DNA from: Actinomycetota bacterium
GTDB taxonomy: Bacteria; Actinomycetota; Thermoleophilia; Gaiellales; Gaiellaceae
Assembly (NCBI GenBank): GCA_013698195.1
Contig: JACCVK010000211.1
Location: 1 to 17,280, forward strand
Reading direction: 5' to 3'
DNA length: 17,280 bases
Below are positions 6,320 to 13,894 of this stretch, piece by piece. Position 1 is the first letter of the stretch; the number at the start of each line of letters is the position of its first letter. Both the position numbers and the translations under genes were made by a program. Under the pieces are notes generated by a model. The model did not search any database, was not told the origin of the DNA, and saw only the letters and a list, made by a program, of their open reading frames with translations.

Positions 6320-8436
6320 GCGCCACCACGCAGTCACCTCCTTCCGACGCGCACGAATCCCGCCTCGATCTCGAAGGTATGACGTGCGCATCCTGCGTCG
6401 CACGAATCGAGCGCAAGCTCAACAAGCTCGACGGGGTCGAGGCGACTGTGAACTTCGCGACCGAGCAAGCGACGGTGCGTCACGCGCCGTCCGTCAGCGT
6501 CGACGAGCTCGTCCGGGTGGTCGAGGCCGCGGGCTACCGCGCAAGTCCCGCCGCGGAAGCCGGCGCGCGCCGCGCAGAGGCGAGCGCCTTGCTCGCGAGG
6601 AAGCTCGTTGCCGCGATTGCGCTGACGGTGCCGGTCGCGCTGGTCGCGATGATCCCGCCGCTTCAGTTCCGGGGCTGGGAGTGGTTCGCGTTCGCGCTCG
6701 CGACACCGGTCGTCCTCTGGTGCGGCAGCGGCTTTCATCGCGCGGCGCTCCAGAACGCGCGCCACCTCGCTGCGACGATGGACACGCTCGTCTCCATAGG
6801 CACGCTCGCGGCCTGGATGTGGTCGACGGTTGTCCTCCTGGCCGGTTTGGAAGAAGACACGTACTTCGAGGTCGCCGCGGTGATCACGACGCTCATCCTG
6901 CTCGGGCGCTACCTCGAGGCCCGCGCGAAGCACCGGTCCGGAGACGCGATCCGCAAGCTGCTCGAGCTGGGTGCGAAGGAGGCTCGGGTGCTGCGCAACG
7001 GCAACGAGATCCTCCTGCCGTTGGAGGACGTCCTGGTCGGCGACCTATTCGTCGTCCGCCCGGGGGAGAAGGTCGCAACGGACGGCGAGATCGTGGAAGG
7101 AAACTCCGCACTCGACCAATCGCTCTTGACCGGAGAGTCGGTGCCCGTCGAAGTCGAGCCCGGCTCCGAGGTGGTCGGCGCTTCGCTCAACACGTACGGG
7201 CGGATCGTGGTGCGCGCGACGAAGGTAGGCGGCGACACCGCGCTCGCTCAGATCGCACGCCTCGTCGACGCCGCGCAGTCCGGGAAGGCGCCGGTGCAGC
7301 GACTCGTCGACCGGATCTCGGCGGTGTTCGTTCCCGTCGTGATCGCGGTTTCGCTAGGCACGCTCGCGGGCTGGCTCCTCGCCGGCTCGTCAGGCGGAGC
7401 CGCGTTTACGGCGGCGGTCGCGGTGCTGATCATCGCCTGCCCGTGCGCGCTCGGCCTCGCGACTCCCACTGCGCTCATGGTCGGAACCGGGCGCGGCGCT
7501 CAGCTCGGGATCCTCGTCAAGGGGCCTGAGGTGCTCGAGCAGACGAGAAAGATCGGAACGATCGTTCTGGACAAGACCGGGACCGTGACGGAGGGGAAGA
7601 TGGAGCTCGTCCGGATAGAGCCGCTCGATGGAGCGTCGCGCCACGAGATCCTGCGTCGCGCCGGAGCGGTCGAGGACGCGTCGGAGCACCCGATCGGTCG
7701 GGCCGTTGCCGCCGCTGCGCGTGCCGAGCTCGGCCAGCTGCCTCCCGTGACGTCGTTCGTCAACCTGCCCGGGCTCGGCGTGCGAGGGGTGGTCGAAGGT
7801 ACGGAGGTCGAGGTCGGACGGACAAACGGCGAGATCGCCGTCTCGTGGGAGGGCAGTGCCCGCGGCTTGCTCGTCGTACGCGACACGGTGAAGCCGTCGA
7901 GCGCAGCCGCTATCGCCGAGCTGCGGCGACTCGGTCTCGACCCTGTGCTGCTGACCGGCGATTCCGACGAGACGGCCCGGCGCGTCGCCGGCGAGGTCGG
8001 CATCGAGCACGTGCGCGCTCAGGTTCTTCCGCAGGACAAGGTCGACGAGGTAACTCGCCTCCAGCAGCAGGGCCAAGTCGTCGCGATGGTGGGCGACGGC
8101 ATCAATGACGCACCGGCACTTGCGCAGGCGGATCTCGGAATCGCGATCGGCACGGGGACCGACGTTGCGATCGAGGCATCGGACGTGACGCTCGTGTCGG
8201 GGGATCTCCGAGCCGTCGCCGACGCGATCCGGCTCGCGCGCCGCACCCTGCGCACGATCGAGGGCAATCTCTTCTGGGCCTTCGCCTACAACGTTGCGGC
8301 GATCCCGCTGGCAGTGGCCGGGCTGCTGAGCCCGATGATCGCGGCGGCCGCAATGGCGGGCTCGAGTTTGTTCGTCGTCACGAACAGCCTCCGTCTGCGC
8401 CGCTTCACGAGCGTTCGCGAGGAGGTGCGCGCATGA
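6316..8436 (+). CDS. copA: Cu(I)-exporting P1B-type ATPase
   Basis: This inner-membrane pump exports Cu(I) at the cost of ATP. It has 706 residues with one N-terminal HMA domain (GMTCASC, Cys24 and Cys27), then eight expected membrane helices. The actuator motif TGES begins at Thr272. The membrane metal site is CPC (375-377). Further motifs are the phosphorylated Asp419 in DKTGTVTEG, the HP motif of the nucleotide domain (His458) and GDGINDAPALA (593-603). The last helices carry YN (in FAYNVAA) and MAGSS (from Met680), as in the copper class P1B-1. Start is GTG, coupled to copZ by GTGA. The end overlaps csoR by ATGA. Silver is a possible second substrate, as for most CopA proteins. Confidence 0.96.
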   Translation: MSATTQSPPSDAHESRLDLEGMTCASCVARIERKLNKLDGVEATVNFATEQATVRHAPSVSVDELVRVVEAAGYRASPAAEAGARRAEASALLARKLVAAIALTVPVALVAMIPPLQFRGWEWFAFALATPVVLWCGSGFHRAALQNARHLAATMDTLVSIGTLAAWMWSTVVLLAGLEEDTYFEVAAVITTLILLGRYLEARAKHRSGDAIRKLLELGAKEARVLRNGNEILLPLEDVLVGDLFVVRPGEKVATDGEIVEGNSALDQSLLTGESVPVEVEPGSEVVGASLNTYGRIVVRATKVGGDTALAQIARLVDAAQSGKAPVQRLVDRISAVFVPVVIAVSLGTLAGWLLAGSSGGAAFTAAVAVLIIACPCALGLATPTALMVGTGRGAQLGILVKGPEVLEQTRKIGTIVLDKTGTVTEGKMELVRIEPLDGASRHEILRRAGAVEDASEHPIGRAVAAAARAELGQLPPVTSFVNLPGLGVRGVVEGTEVEVGRTNGEIAVSWEGSARGLLVVRDTVKPSSAAAIAELRRLGLDPVLLTGDSDETARRVAGEVGIEHVRAQVLPQDKVDEVTRLQQQGQVVAMVGDGINDAPALAQADLGIAIGTGTDVAIEASDVTLVSGDLRAVADAIRLARRTLRTIEGNLFWAFAYNVAAIPLAVAGLLSPMIAAAAMAGSSLFVVTNSLRLRRFTSVREEVRA
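8420..8425 (+). promoter_or_regulatory. Ribosome binding site of csoR
   Basis: AGGAGG lies 7 bases before the csoR ATG, inside the 3' end of copA. The internal operon gene is thus led by a classical Shine-Dalgarno sequence even though the first gene appears leaderless. Confidence 0.7.
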
Positions 8437-8741
8437 GCGAGACGAGTCCGGGCACCCACGGCTACGTCGCCGACAAGGAGCGGATCGTCAAGCGGCTCCA
8501 CCGCATCGAGGGCCAGGTGCGCGGTATCGAGCGGATGATCGAAGACGACCGCTACTGCATCGACGTGATTACGCAGATCTCCGCGGTCTCGACCGCGCTC
8601 GAGAGCGTGGCATTCCAAATCCTCGACGAGCACGTGAACCACTGCGTCGCCGGGGCGCTCGCATCCGGAGACGCCAGTGAGGCGGAGGCGAAGAGCAAGG
8701 AGCTGCTCGAAGCCGTACACCGCTTCGCGCGGGCACGCTAG
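8433..8741 (+). CDS. csoR: CsoR copper-sensing repressor
   Basis: This all-helical DNA-binding repressor (102 residues) of the CsoR/RcnR family has the signature KRLHRIEGQVRGIERMIEDD (20-39). The copper ligands are Cys42, His67 and Cys71. The spacing Cys-24-His-3-Cys is the same as that of M. tuberculosis CsoR (Cys36, His61, Cys65), and the Tyr before the first Cys is also kept. This supports Cu(I) sensing rather than nickel or formaldehyde sensing. It is the last gene of copZ-copA-csoR and probably represses the operon by binding the palindrome at 6089-6107. The ATG overlaps the copA stop (ATGA). Confidence 0.95.
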   Translation: MSETSPGTHGYVADKERIVKRLHRIEGQVRGIERMIEDDRYCIDVITQISAVSTALESVAFQILDEHVNHCVAGALASGDASEAEAKSKELLEAVHRFARAR

Positions 8742-8751
8742 CCGGCTGCGC

Positions 8752-9384
8752 TCAGCGTTCCTCCTCCGCGAGTCGGACGCCGAACGCGACGAGGACGATT
8801 CCGGTGACGGCGTCGATCGCCCGTCGGATCCTGCCCTGGAGGAACGTGCTGAGGCGGGCGACAGCAACGGCATAGAGCGAGAGCCAGGCGAGCGTCAGCG
8901 CACAAAAGAGGAGACCGAGGCCGAGCAGCGTGACGAACGCTCCTTCTCCCGGCCCCGCGAACTGAGGCAGCAGGCTCGCGAAGAAGATCGCCATCTTGGG
9001 GTTCCCGAGGTTGCTGAGCGCCCCTTGGCCAAGCGCTCGGCGAGGCGTCAGTAGCCGACGCGACTTTGCAACAGACTGTTGCTTGCGCTCGTTTCGCCGA
9101 GAGAGCGCCGACCAGAGCGACTGCGCGCCTAGATAGACGAGGTAGGCGGCTCCGAACAGCTTGAGAGCTCGGAAGGCGGGCTCGGATGCGCTCAGAAGCG
9201 CGACGAGCCCTGCGCTCGCGGCGAGCGTCCAGGCCAACTGACCGAGCGCAACTCCGGCCGCCGTCGCGATCCCGGCCCCGCGTCCACCTGAGAGCGCGTT
9301 CCGGATGGTGAGTGCGGTGTCCTGGCCGGGAGTGCAGATGACCACTGCAGAGACGGCCACGAACGCCGCGAGGCTGCCGAGCAT
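8752..9384 (-). CDS. LysE/RhtB family amino-acid exporter
   Basis: This is an integral membrane exporter of 210 residues with about six helices. The N-terminal motif VICTPGQDTALTIRNAL and the middle LSNLGNPKMAIFFASLLPQF are typical of LysE/RhtB proteins, which export amino acids such as threonine, homoserine or lysine. The substrate is not readable from the sequence. The gene converges with csoR, with only 10 bases between stop codons. Its start faces the EamA transporter gene. GATACT lies 6 bases before the ATG and could be a weak -10 element; no Shine-Dalgarno sequence is seen. Confidence 0.92.
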   Translation of the reverse strand: MLGSLAAFVAVSAVVICTPGQDTALTIRNALSGGRGAGIATAAGVALGQLAWTLAASAGLVALLSASEPAFRALKLFGAAYLVYLGAQSLWSALSRRNERKQQSVAKSRRLLTPRRALGQGALSNLGNPKMAIFFASLLPQFAGPGEGAFVTLLGLGLLFCALTLAWLSLYAVAVARLSTFLQGRIRRAIDAVTGIVLVAFGVRLAEEER

Positions 9385-9424
9385 GGCGGAAGTATCGCTC
9401 GCAAGCCTGCGTTCTCATCTCACG

Positions 9425-10387
9425 ATGCCGCGCGCCGCCGCGTTTCCTCAGTCGATGGCGTCTCGCGCGCACCTGTCGCTCCTGGCGGTCGTGATCGTGT
9501 GGGCCGGCTCGTTCTCGGTGATCAAGGTGCTGCTCGACCACGGGCTTGCCGCCGGTGACATCGCGCTGCTTCGCTATGCGGTGGCCGCTCCGGGGTTCGC
9601 GTTTGTTCTCTGGCGAGCCGGCGGGCTGCCCGGCCTGACGCGGCGAGACGGAGTGCGCGTCGTGCTGGCGGGCGTCGTCATCGTCGTGGGTTACCACGTC
9701 TTCCTGAACGTCGGGACGCAGCACACGACATCAGGGGTCGCGGCGCTCGTCGTCGCCCTCTCACCCGGAATGACGCTGGTCCTTGCGGTGCTCATCGGTC
9801 TCGAGCGTCTGCACGGTCGGCGCGTCGCCGGACTCGCGCTCGCGCTCGCGGGCGTCGCGATCGTCGTCGGGCTCGGAGCCGGCGAGGAGCTCTCCTTCGA
9901 GAGCGCGAAAGGGCCGCTGATCGTCCTCGGCGCGCCGTTGTCGTTCGCCATCTACAACGTCGTCCTGAAGCCGCTCCTCGGCCGGTACGACCTGCTCGCC
10001 CTGACTGCGGCGACGAGTCTCGTCGGCACGCTTGGCCTCGTCCCGTTCGTGCGCGGTTCCACGTTCGACGCGACGACCGGGCTCTCCGCGCACGAACTGA
10101 CACTCGTTCTCTATCTCGGGATCCTTGCAACCCTGTTCGGCTATATCGGCTGGAACATCGGGCTGCGCGGGCTCGGCCCGACGCGCGCCGTCGCGTACAC
10201 CTATGCGATCTCCCCGCTGGCCGTACTCATCGGCGCGGTCGTCATCGAAGAGCCTGTGACGGTCTGGCTCGCCGTCGGCGCCGTCCTCGTCGTTGGGGGG
10301 ATCGCGCTCGCCCAGCGTAGGCCTGCGGCTCGGCGGTCGGATAGCGTCGCGCCGTGGCGGAGCGAGTCCTCGCGCAGCGCGAGCTGA
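9425..10387 (+). CDS. EamA/DMT superfamily transporter
   Basis: This membrane transporter has about ten helices in two EamA repeats. The first repeat starts at LSLLAVVIVWAGSFSVIKVL, and the second includes GAPLSFAIYNVVLKPLLGRY and the end VWLAVGAVLVVGGIALAQR. EamA proteins export metabolites such as amino acids or sugars; the substrate here is unknown. The start is uncertain. ATG 9383 would overlap the LysE start codon, and ATG 9425 and ATG 9455 both leave TM1 intact. I chose 9425 as a compromise, with no Shine-Dalgarno support for any of them. The 3' end overlaps the next gene by 34 bases. A divergent pair of exporters (LysE and EamA) suggests a shared role in metabolite export, which is inference. 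Confidence 0.88.
   Translation: MPRAAAFPQSMASRAHLSLLAVVIVWAGSFSVIKVLLDHGLAAGDIALLRYAVAAPGFAFVLWRAGGLPGLTRRDGVRVVLAGVVIVVGYHVFLNVGTQHTTSGVAALVVALSPGMTLVLAVLIGLERLHGRRVAGLALALAGVAIVVGLGAGEELSFESAKGPLIVLGAPLSFAIYNVVLKPLLGRYDLLALTAATSLVGTLGLVPFVRGSTFDATTGLSAHELTLVLYLGILATLFGYIGWNIGLRGLGPTRAVAYTYAISPLAVLIGAVVIEEPVTVWLAVGAVLVVGGIALAQRRPAARRSDSVAPWRSESSRSAS
10342..10347 (+). promoter_or_regulatory. Putative -10 element of leaderless AlkZ-like gene
   Basis: TAGCGT lies 6 bases before the GTG at 10354, inside the 3' end of the EamA gene. It would give the winged-helix gene its own leaderless transcript. Confidence 0.45.
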
Positions 10388-11400
10388 ACCGGGCGCTCCT
10401 CGCGCGACAGCTCCTGCTCGAGCGCTCGACGTTGCCGATCCCGCGTGCCCTCGAGCGTATGGGCGGGATCCAGGATCAGTACGCTCCGAATGCGTACATC
10501 AGGCTCTGGTCCTGCCTCGAGCGCTTCAAGCGCGGCGATCTCACCCGCGCGCTCGCTCGACGCTCCGTGGTTCAGGCGTCTCTGATGCGCTCGACGATCC
10601 ACGTTGTCTCGCGGCGGGACTACTGGCCGTTTGCCGTCGCCATTCGGGCTCAACACCGCGAGTGGTTGCTCCGCATTCGAAAGCCTCGACCGAGCGAACG
10701 CGACCTGGAGCGCCTAGCGGAGGAGCTGCGGACGCTCTTGGCCGACGGCCCTCGACGTCACGAGGAGCTCCTCGAGCTCGTCGGGGCGAGCTGGAACGTC
10801 GTGGGAGGGTGGCTCGAGCTCGTACGCGTTCCGCCCTCGGGAACATGGGAGCACCGACGTGCGCATCTGTTCCAGACGGCCGAGCGGTGGATCGGCCCCT
10901 GGGAGATGGAGGCGGACGGGGCGGCGGAGGACCAAGCGCTCGACCACCTCGTCCGCCGCTACCTAGGCGCCTTCGGGCCGGCGACGCGAAACGACGTCGC
11001 ACTATGGGCGGGGGTGAAGGTGCACGACGTCGCGCCCGCGCTCGACCGCCTCTCGCTCAGGTGCTTTCGCGACGAACAGGGCAGCGAGTTGTTGGATGTC
11101 CCGCGAGCACCCCTTCCTGATCCGGACACCCCCGCTCCGGTGCGCTTCCTGCCCACGTGGGATGCCACGTTGCTCGTTCACGCCCGCCGCACTGGGATCC
11201 TTCCCGAGCGCTACCGGCAACGCATCTTTCACACGAAGGCGCCGCACTCTTATCCGACGTTCCTGGTCGACGGCGCGGTGGCCGGGACCTGGAAATACGA
11301 GCAGGGCCGGGTGACACTCGCACCGTTCGAGAAGCTCGACCGCGCGGTGTCGAGAGAGCTGCGCGAAGAGTCCGAGCGATTCGTCGCCTTTCACGCGTGA
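10354..11400 (+). CDS. AlkZ-like winged-helix protein (HTH_42)
   Basis: This protein of 348 residues belongs to the winged-helix HTH_42 (formerly DUF1006) family. The best-known members are the DNA glycosylases AlkZ of Streptomyces and YcaQ/AlkX of E. coli, which remove bulky or cross-linked alkylated bases. Residues 38-42 read GIQDQ, so Gln40 and Gln42 match the QxQ catalytic motif described for AlkZ. Later blocks shared with the paralogue at 12806 are the LMRST stretch, RRYLGAFGPATR, PVRFLPTWDATLL and TFLVDGAVAGTW. DNA repair is a likely role, but most family members are untested. The GTG start has no Shine-Dalgarno sequence and overlaps the EamA gene. Confidence 0.82.
   Translation: MAERVLAQRELNRALLARQLLLERSTLPIPRALERMGGIQDQYAPNAYIRLWSCLERFKRGDLTRALARRSVVQASLMRSTIHVVSRRDYWPFAVAIRAQHREWLLRIRKPRPSERDLERLAEELRTLLADGPRRHEELLELVGASWNVVGGWLELVRVPPSGTWEHRRAHLFQTAERWIGPWEMEADGAAEDQALDHLVRRYLGAFGPATRNDVALWAGVKVHDVAPALDRLSLRCFRDEQGSELLDVPRAPLPDPDTPAPVRFLPTWDATLLVHARRTGILPERYRQRIFHTKAPHSYPTFLVDGAVAGTWKYEQGRVTLAPFEKLDRAVSRELREESERFVAFHA
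10381..10419 (+). repeat. Copy 1 of conserved 39-base segment in AlkZ-like genes
   Basis: This segment encodes ELNRALLARQLLL and matches 12836-12874 at 36 of 39 bases by direct comparison. The two genes are therefore paralogues with unusually well kept DNA at this point. Confidence 0.8.
11391..11400. repeat. Perfect palindrome holding two convergent stop codons
   Basis: TCACGCGTGA is identical on both strands. It is the shared 3' end of the AlkZ-like gene (+) and the alpha/beta hydrolase gene (-), which overlap by exactly these 10 bases. Both proteins end in His-Ala followed by TGA. Confidence 0.9.
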
Positions 11401-12056
11401 GCGAAGGTGCTTCGGAGCTCGCCCTCCACGAGGTCGGCCCAGCGCTCGGCGCGCGGTAGCCGGACGGGCTTGCCCAGCGGCGAGCGCAACGCCATCCCGT
11501 GCAGGCCGCCCGGGATGAGGGCGTAGCGACCGACGGACCCGGCAGCTCGGGCGCGCTCGAATCCCCGGCGCGAGCTGGCCGGGGAGACGCCGGGGATCCC
11601 CGGTAGCCAGCGGTCGAGGGCACCGTGGAACACCGTCAGACGCTTGCCCGCGATCGGCTCGAGGTCGAGCTGGTCGGGGATCCACGGTGCGAGCCCGATC
11701 ACGCCCTCGACCTTCGGTGAGCTCGCCGCGGCGATGGCCACAGCGCCGCCCATTGAGAACCCGAGCATGACAACCCGTGCCGAGTCGGCCTCGCGGATCG
11801 CCGCGCGCGCGTCCGCGATACACGAGTCGAGACGGCGCCAAGACTTCACGCGATATCGAACTTCGGCGAATGCGAGCTCCGGAAGCCGGGGCGAGAGCTT
11901 GCCGACGAGCCACTCGATGGTCGCGCTCCACGTTCCCTCGACCTCGCTTGCCTGGCCGCCGTTCACGCACACGACTGTGCCGCGAGCCGCCGTTCCGGAG
12001 ACGCGCATCTCCGCGCCTGTTGCGAGCCGGGACACCGTCGCGGGAACGCTACCCAT
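11391..12056 (-). CDS. Alpha/beta hydrolase
   Basis: This serine hydrolase has 221 residues. The nucleophile elbow is GFSMGG (Ser101), the likely acid is Asp148 in FHGALDRWLPG, and the likely base is His186 in PGGLHGMAL. The order and spacing fit the dienelactone-hydrolase-like branch of the alpha/beta fold. The oxyanion-side motif near the N-terminus is VCVNGGQAS (29-37). No signal peptide is seen. The substrate is unknown. ATG 12056 is preferred: a frame open up to 12191 exists, but the extra N-terminal part is Arg-rich and unlike the family. Stop codons of this gene and the convergent AlkZ-like gene overlap in a palindrome. Confidence 0.85.
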   Translation of the reverse strand: MGSVPATVSRLATGAEMRVSGTAARGTVVCVNGGQASEVEGTWSATIEWLVGKLSPRLPELAFAEVRYRVKSWRRLDSCIADARAAIREADSARVVMLGFSMGGAVAIAAASSPKVEGVIGLAPWIPDQLDLEPIAGKRLTVFHGALDRWLPGIPGVSPASSRRGFERARAAGSVGRYALIPGGLHGMALRSPLGKPVRLPRAERWADLVEGELRSTFAHA

Positions 12057-12146
12057 CGAGGTCTGGCGAGAGAGTGAGTCGATTCTGTCGACCGTCGATA
12101 CGATCGAGCGATGGCGGGGGGCGGGTACTGCGCATCGGTGAGCTGA

Positions 12147-12165
12147 GCCGCCGCGTCTCGGCGGC
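12147..12165. repeat. Inverted repeat between divergent genes
   Basis: Perfect 7-bp arms GCCGCCG (12147-12153) and CGGCGGC (12159-12165) surround CGTCT. It lies in the 136-base gap between the hydrolase (-) and the MBL-like gene (+). It may be an operator or a hairpin in a leader; chance is possible in DNA this GC-rich. Confidence 0.35.
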
Positions 12166-12192
12166 CGTTCGTGCCCGCCGGCAAGCCGCAAG

Positions 12193-12801
12193 ATGAGGGG
12201 ACAGTTCTCCGATGAGCGCTCGTTCGGCTTCGGCTGGATCGCGGACGAGCCGGCGTTCCTGCAACGTGCCTCTTACGCGCTCGTCGACGCAGGCGGTGTG
12301 TGGTTGGTCGACCCGGTCGACGTGGATGGGCTCGACGAGCGCGTGCGCGCAGCGGGCGAGCCGGCCGGCGTCCTCCAGCTCATCGACCGCCACGGGCGGG
12401 ACGGCACAACGCTCGCCCGGCGCTACGGCGTTCCGATTCACCAGGCTCTTGCGGGCGGAGCGCCCGAGGCGCCGTTCGAGTTTTTCCGCTCCGTCGATCT
12501 CCCGCTCTGGCGCGAGGCGGCGCTTTGGTGGCCCGAGCGTCGGACGCTCGTGGTCGGCGACGCGCTCGGAACCGCGTCGTATTTCCTTGCCCCCGGCGAG
12601 CGCCTCGGCGTGCACCCGCTGCTGCGCATGCTTCCCCCGCGTTCGCTCGCGCGCTTCGAGCCCGAGCACGTGCTGTGCGGCCACGGCGCGGGTGTCCATG
12701 GAGTAGACGTTGCGACGGCGCTACAAGAGGCATTGCGCTCGTCGCGACGACGAACGCCAAAGTGGCTCGTCGGGCTGATCCGGAACGCTGTCGGTCGTTA
12801 A
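12193..12801 (+). CDS. Degenerate MBL-fold protein
   Basis: This protein of 202 residues looks like a metallo-beta-lactamase fold. It has an N-terminal strand pair (YALVDAGGVWLVDPVD), a GDALG segment (Asp123) resembling the bridging-Asp motif, and a late CGHGAG segment (His164) like the usual xGH. At the place of the HxHxDH motif it reads LIDRHGRDG, so the main metal-binding block is lost. It may be a non-catalytic binding protein or use another metal arrangement. The frame is supported by its protein-like composition and by alignment of strands with MBL proteins. The next gene begins 4 bases after the stop. Confidence 0.7.
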   Translation: MRGQFSDERSFGFGWIADEPAFLQRASYALVDAGGVWLVDPVDVDGLDERVRAAGEPAGVLQLIDRHGRDGTTLARRYGVPIHQALAGGAPEAPFEFFRSVDLPLWREAALWWPERRTLVVGDALGTASYFLAPGERLGVHPLLRMLPPRSLARFEPEHVLCGHGAGVHGVDVATALQEALRSSRRRTPKWLVGLIRNAVGR

Positions 12802-12805
12802 GCCT

Positions 12806-13885
12806 GTGGCACGCGAGCGCGTTCTCAGCCGCCTCGAGCTGAACCGGGCGCTACTCGCGCGGCAGCTCCTCCTCCGGCGCGTCACCCTGCCTGTCCCGCG
12901 GGCGATCGAGCGGGTCGGCGCGCTCCAGGCGCAGTGGCCGCCGTCACCGTACATCGCTCTCTGGTCGCGCCTCGAGGACTTCCGGCGCGAGTAGCTCGTC
13001 CGTGCGGTCGAGCGCAGGCAGGTGGTTCGAGCCACGCTCATGCGAACCACGCTCCATCACGTCAGCGCTCGTGACTACCTCGCCTACGCCGGCGAGCTGC
13101 GGGCGAGGCGGGTCGCCTCCCTCGAGGCTCAGCTCGCGACGTTTCCGGACGCGCTCGACCACGACGAGCTCGTCCAGACGCTCCTGGGTCATGTGGCCGA
13201 GCGCCCGCGGTCGCGACCCGAGCTGCTCGAGCTGCTCGGGCAACCGAAGCTCGAAGTCGACGAACGGCGTCCCTGGCTCGTATGGCACCTCCTCTCTGCG
13301 CGGGCGTCGCTCGTAAACGCGCCGCAGTCCTCCGCGTGGCGGATGAACACCTCGGGCTCGGCCTTCGTCCCCGCCGCGGCGTGGCTCGGTGCAGAAGCCG
13401 CGGCCGGCGAGGCAGCGATCGTGCACCTCCTGCGCCGCTACCTCGCCGCGTTCGGGCCTGCGACCCGGGCTGACGCGGCGCAATGGACCGGGCTGGCGAT
13501 AAGAGTTCTCGAGCCCGCGTTCGATCGCCTATCACTGCGGCGGTTTCGAGACGAAGAGGGACGCCAGCTCTACGACCTCCCGCGAGCTCCGCTCCCGCCC
13601 GCGTCGACACGGCCTCCCCCGAGATTTCTGCCGATGTGGGACAGCACGCTCCTCGCGCACAGCGACCGGACGCGGATCTTGCCCGATGCCTATCGCGCGA
13701 CCGTGATCCGGAGGAACGGGGACGTGCAACGCACGTTCCTCGTCGACGGCTTCGTCGCCGGGTTGTGGCAACTCGACGCGGGCCGGATCAGCCTAGAGCC
13801 ATTCGAGCGGCTGTCGCGAGCGCAGCGTCGAGCGCTCGAGGTGGAGGGACGCGAGCTTGCAAGCTTTCACGCGCCAAGCCTCTAG
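12806..13885 (+). pseudogene. AlkZ-like winged-helix paralogue with in-frame TAG
   Basis: This is a second HTH_42/AlkZ-like gene, closely related to the one at 10354. The reading frame runs from GTG 12806 to TAG 13883-13885 but has an internal TAG at 12992-12994. Codons on both sides align without gap to the paralogue (LERFKRGDLTRAL against LEDFRRE*LVRAV), so only one codon is affected; the paralogue has Asp there and a GAG-to-TAG change is the simplest route. The first part (62 residues) holds the candidate catalytic LQAQ motif (Gln41, Gln43). The rest (287 codons from GTG 13022) holds the other conserved blocks. A recent nonsense mutation, a sequencing error or suppression of the stop would all fit. 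The remaining frame shows no other damage. Confidence 0.82.
12836..12874 (+). repeat. Copy 2 of conserved 39-base segment in AlkZ-like genes
   Basis: Differs from 10381-10419 at three positions, all third codon positions, so the encoded ELNRALLARQLLL is unchanged. Confidence 0.8.
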
Positions 13886-13888
13886 GCT
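13883..13888 (+). promoter_or_regulatory. Putative -10 element of leaderless PAS gene
   Basis: TAGGCT, the same hexamer as before the MBL gene at 5417, lies 6 bases before GTG 13895. Its TAG is also the stop codon of the AlkZ-like paralogue, so part of the match is expected by chance. Confidence 0.4.
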
Positions 13889-13894
13889 GCCCGC

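Noticed and set aside
5357..6403. Minus-strand open frame of about 350 codons
   Set aside because: Lies opposite the MBL gene, copper operator and copZ; has no recognisable motif.
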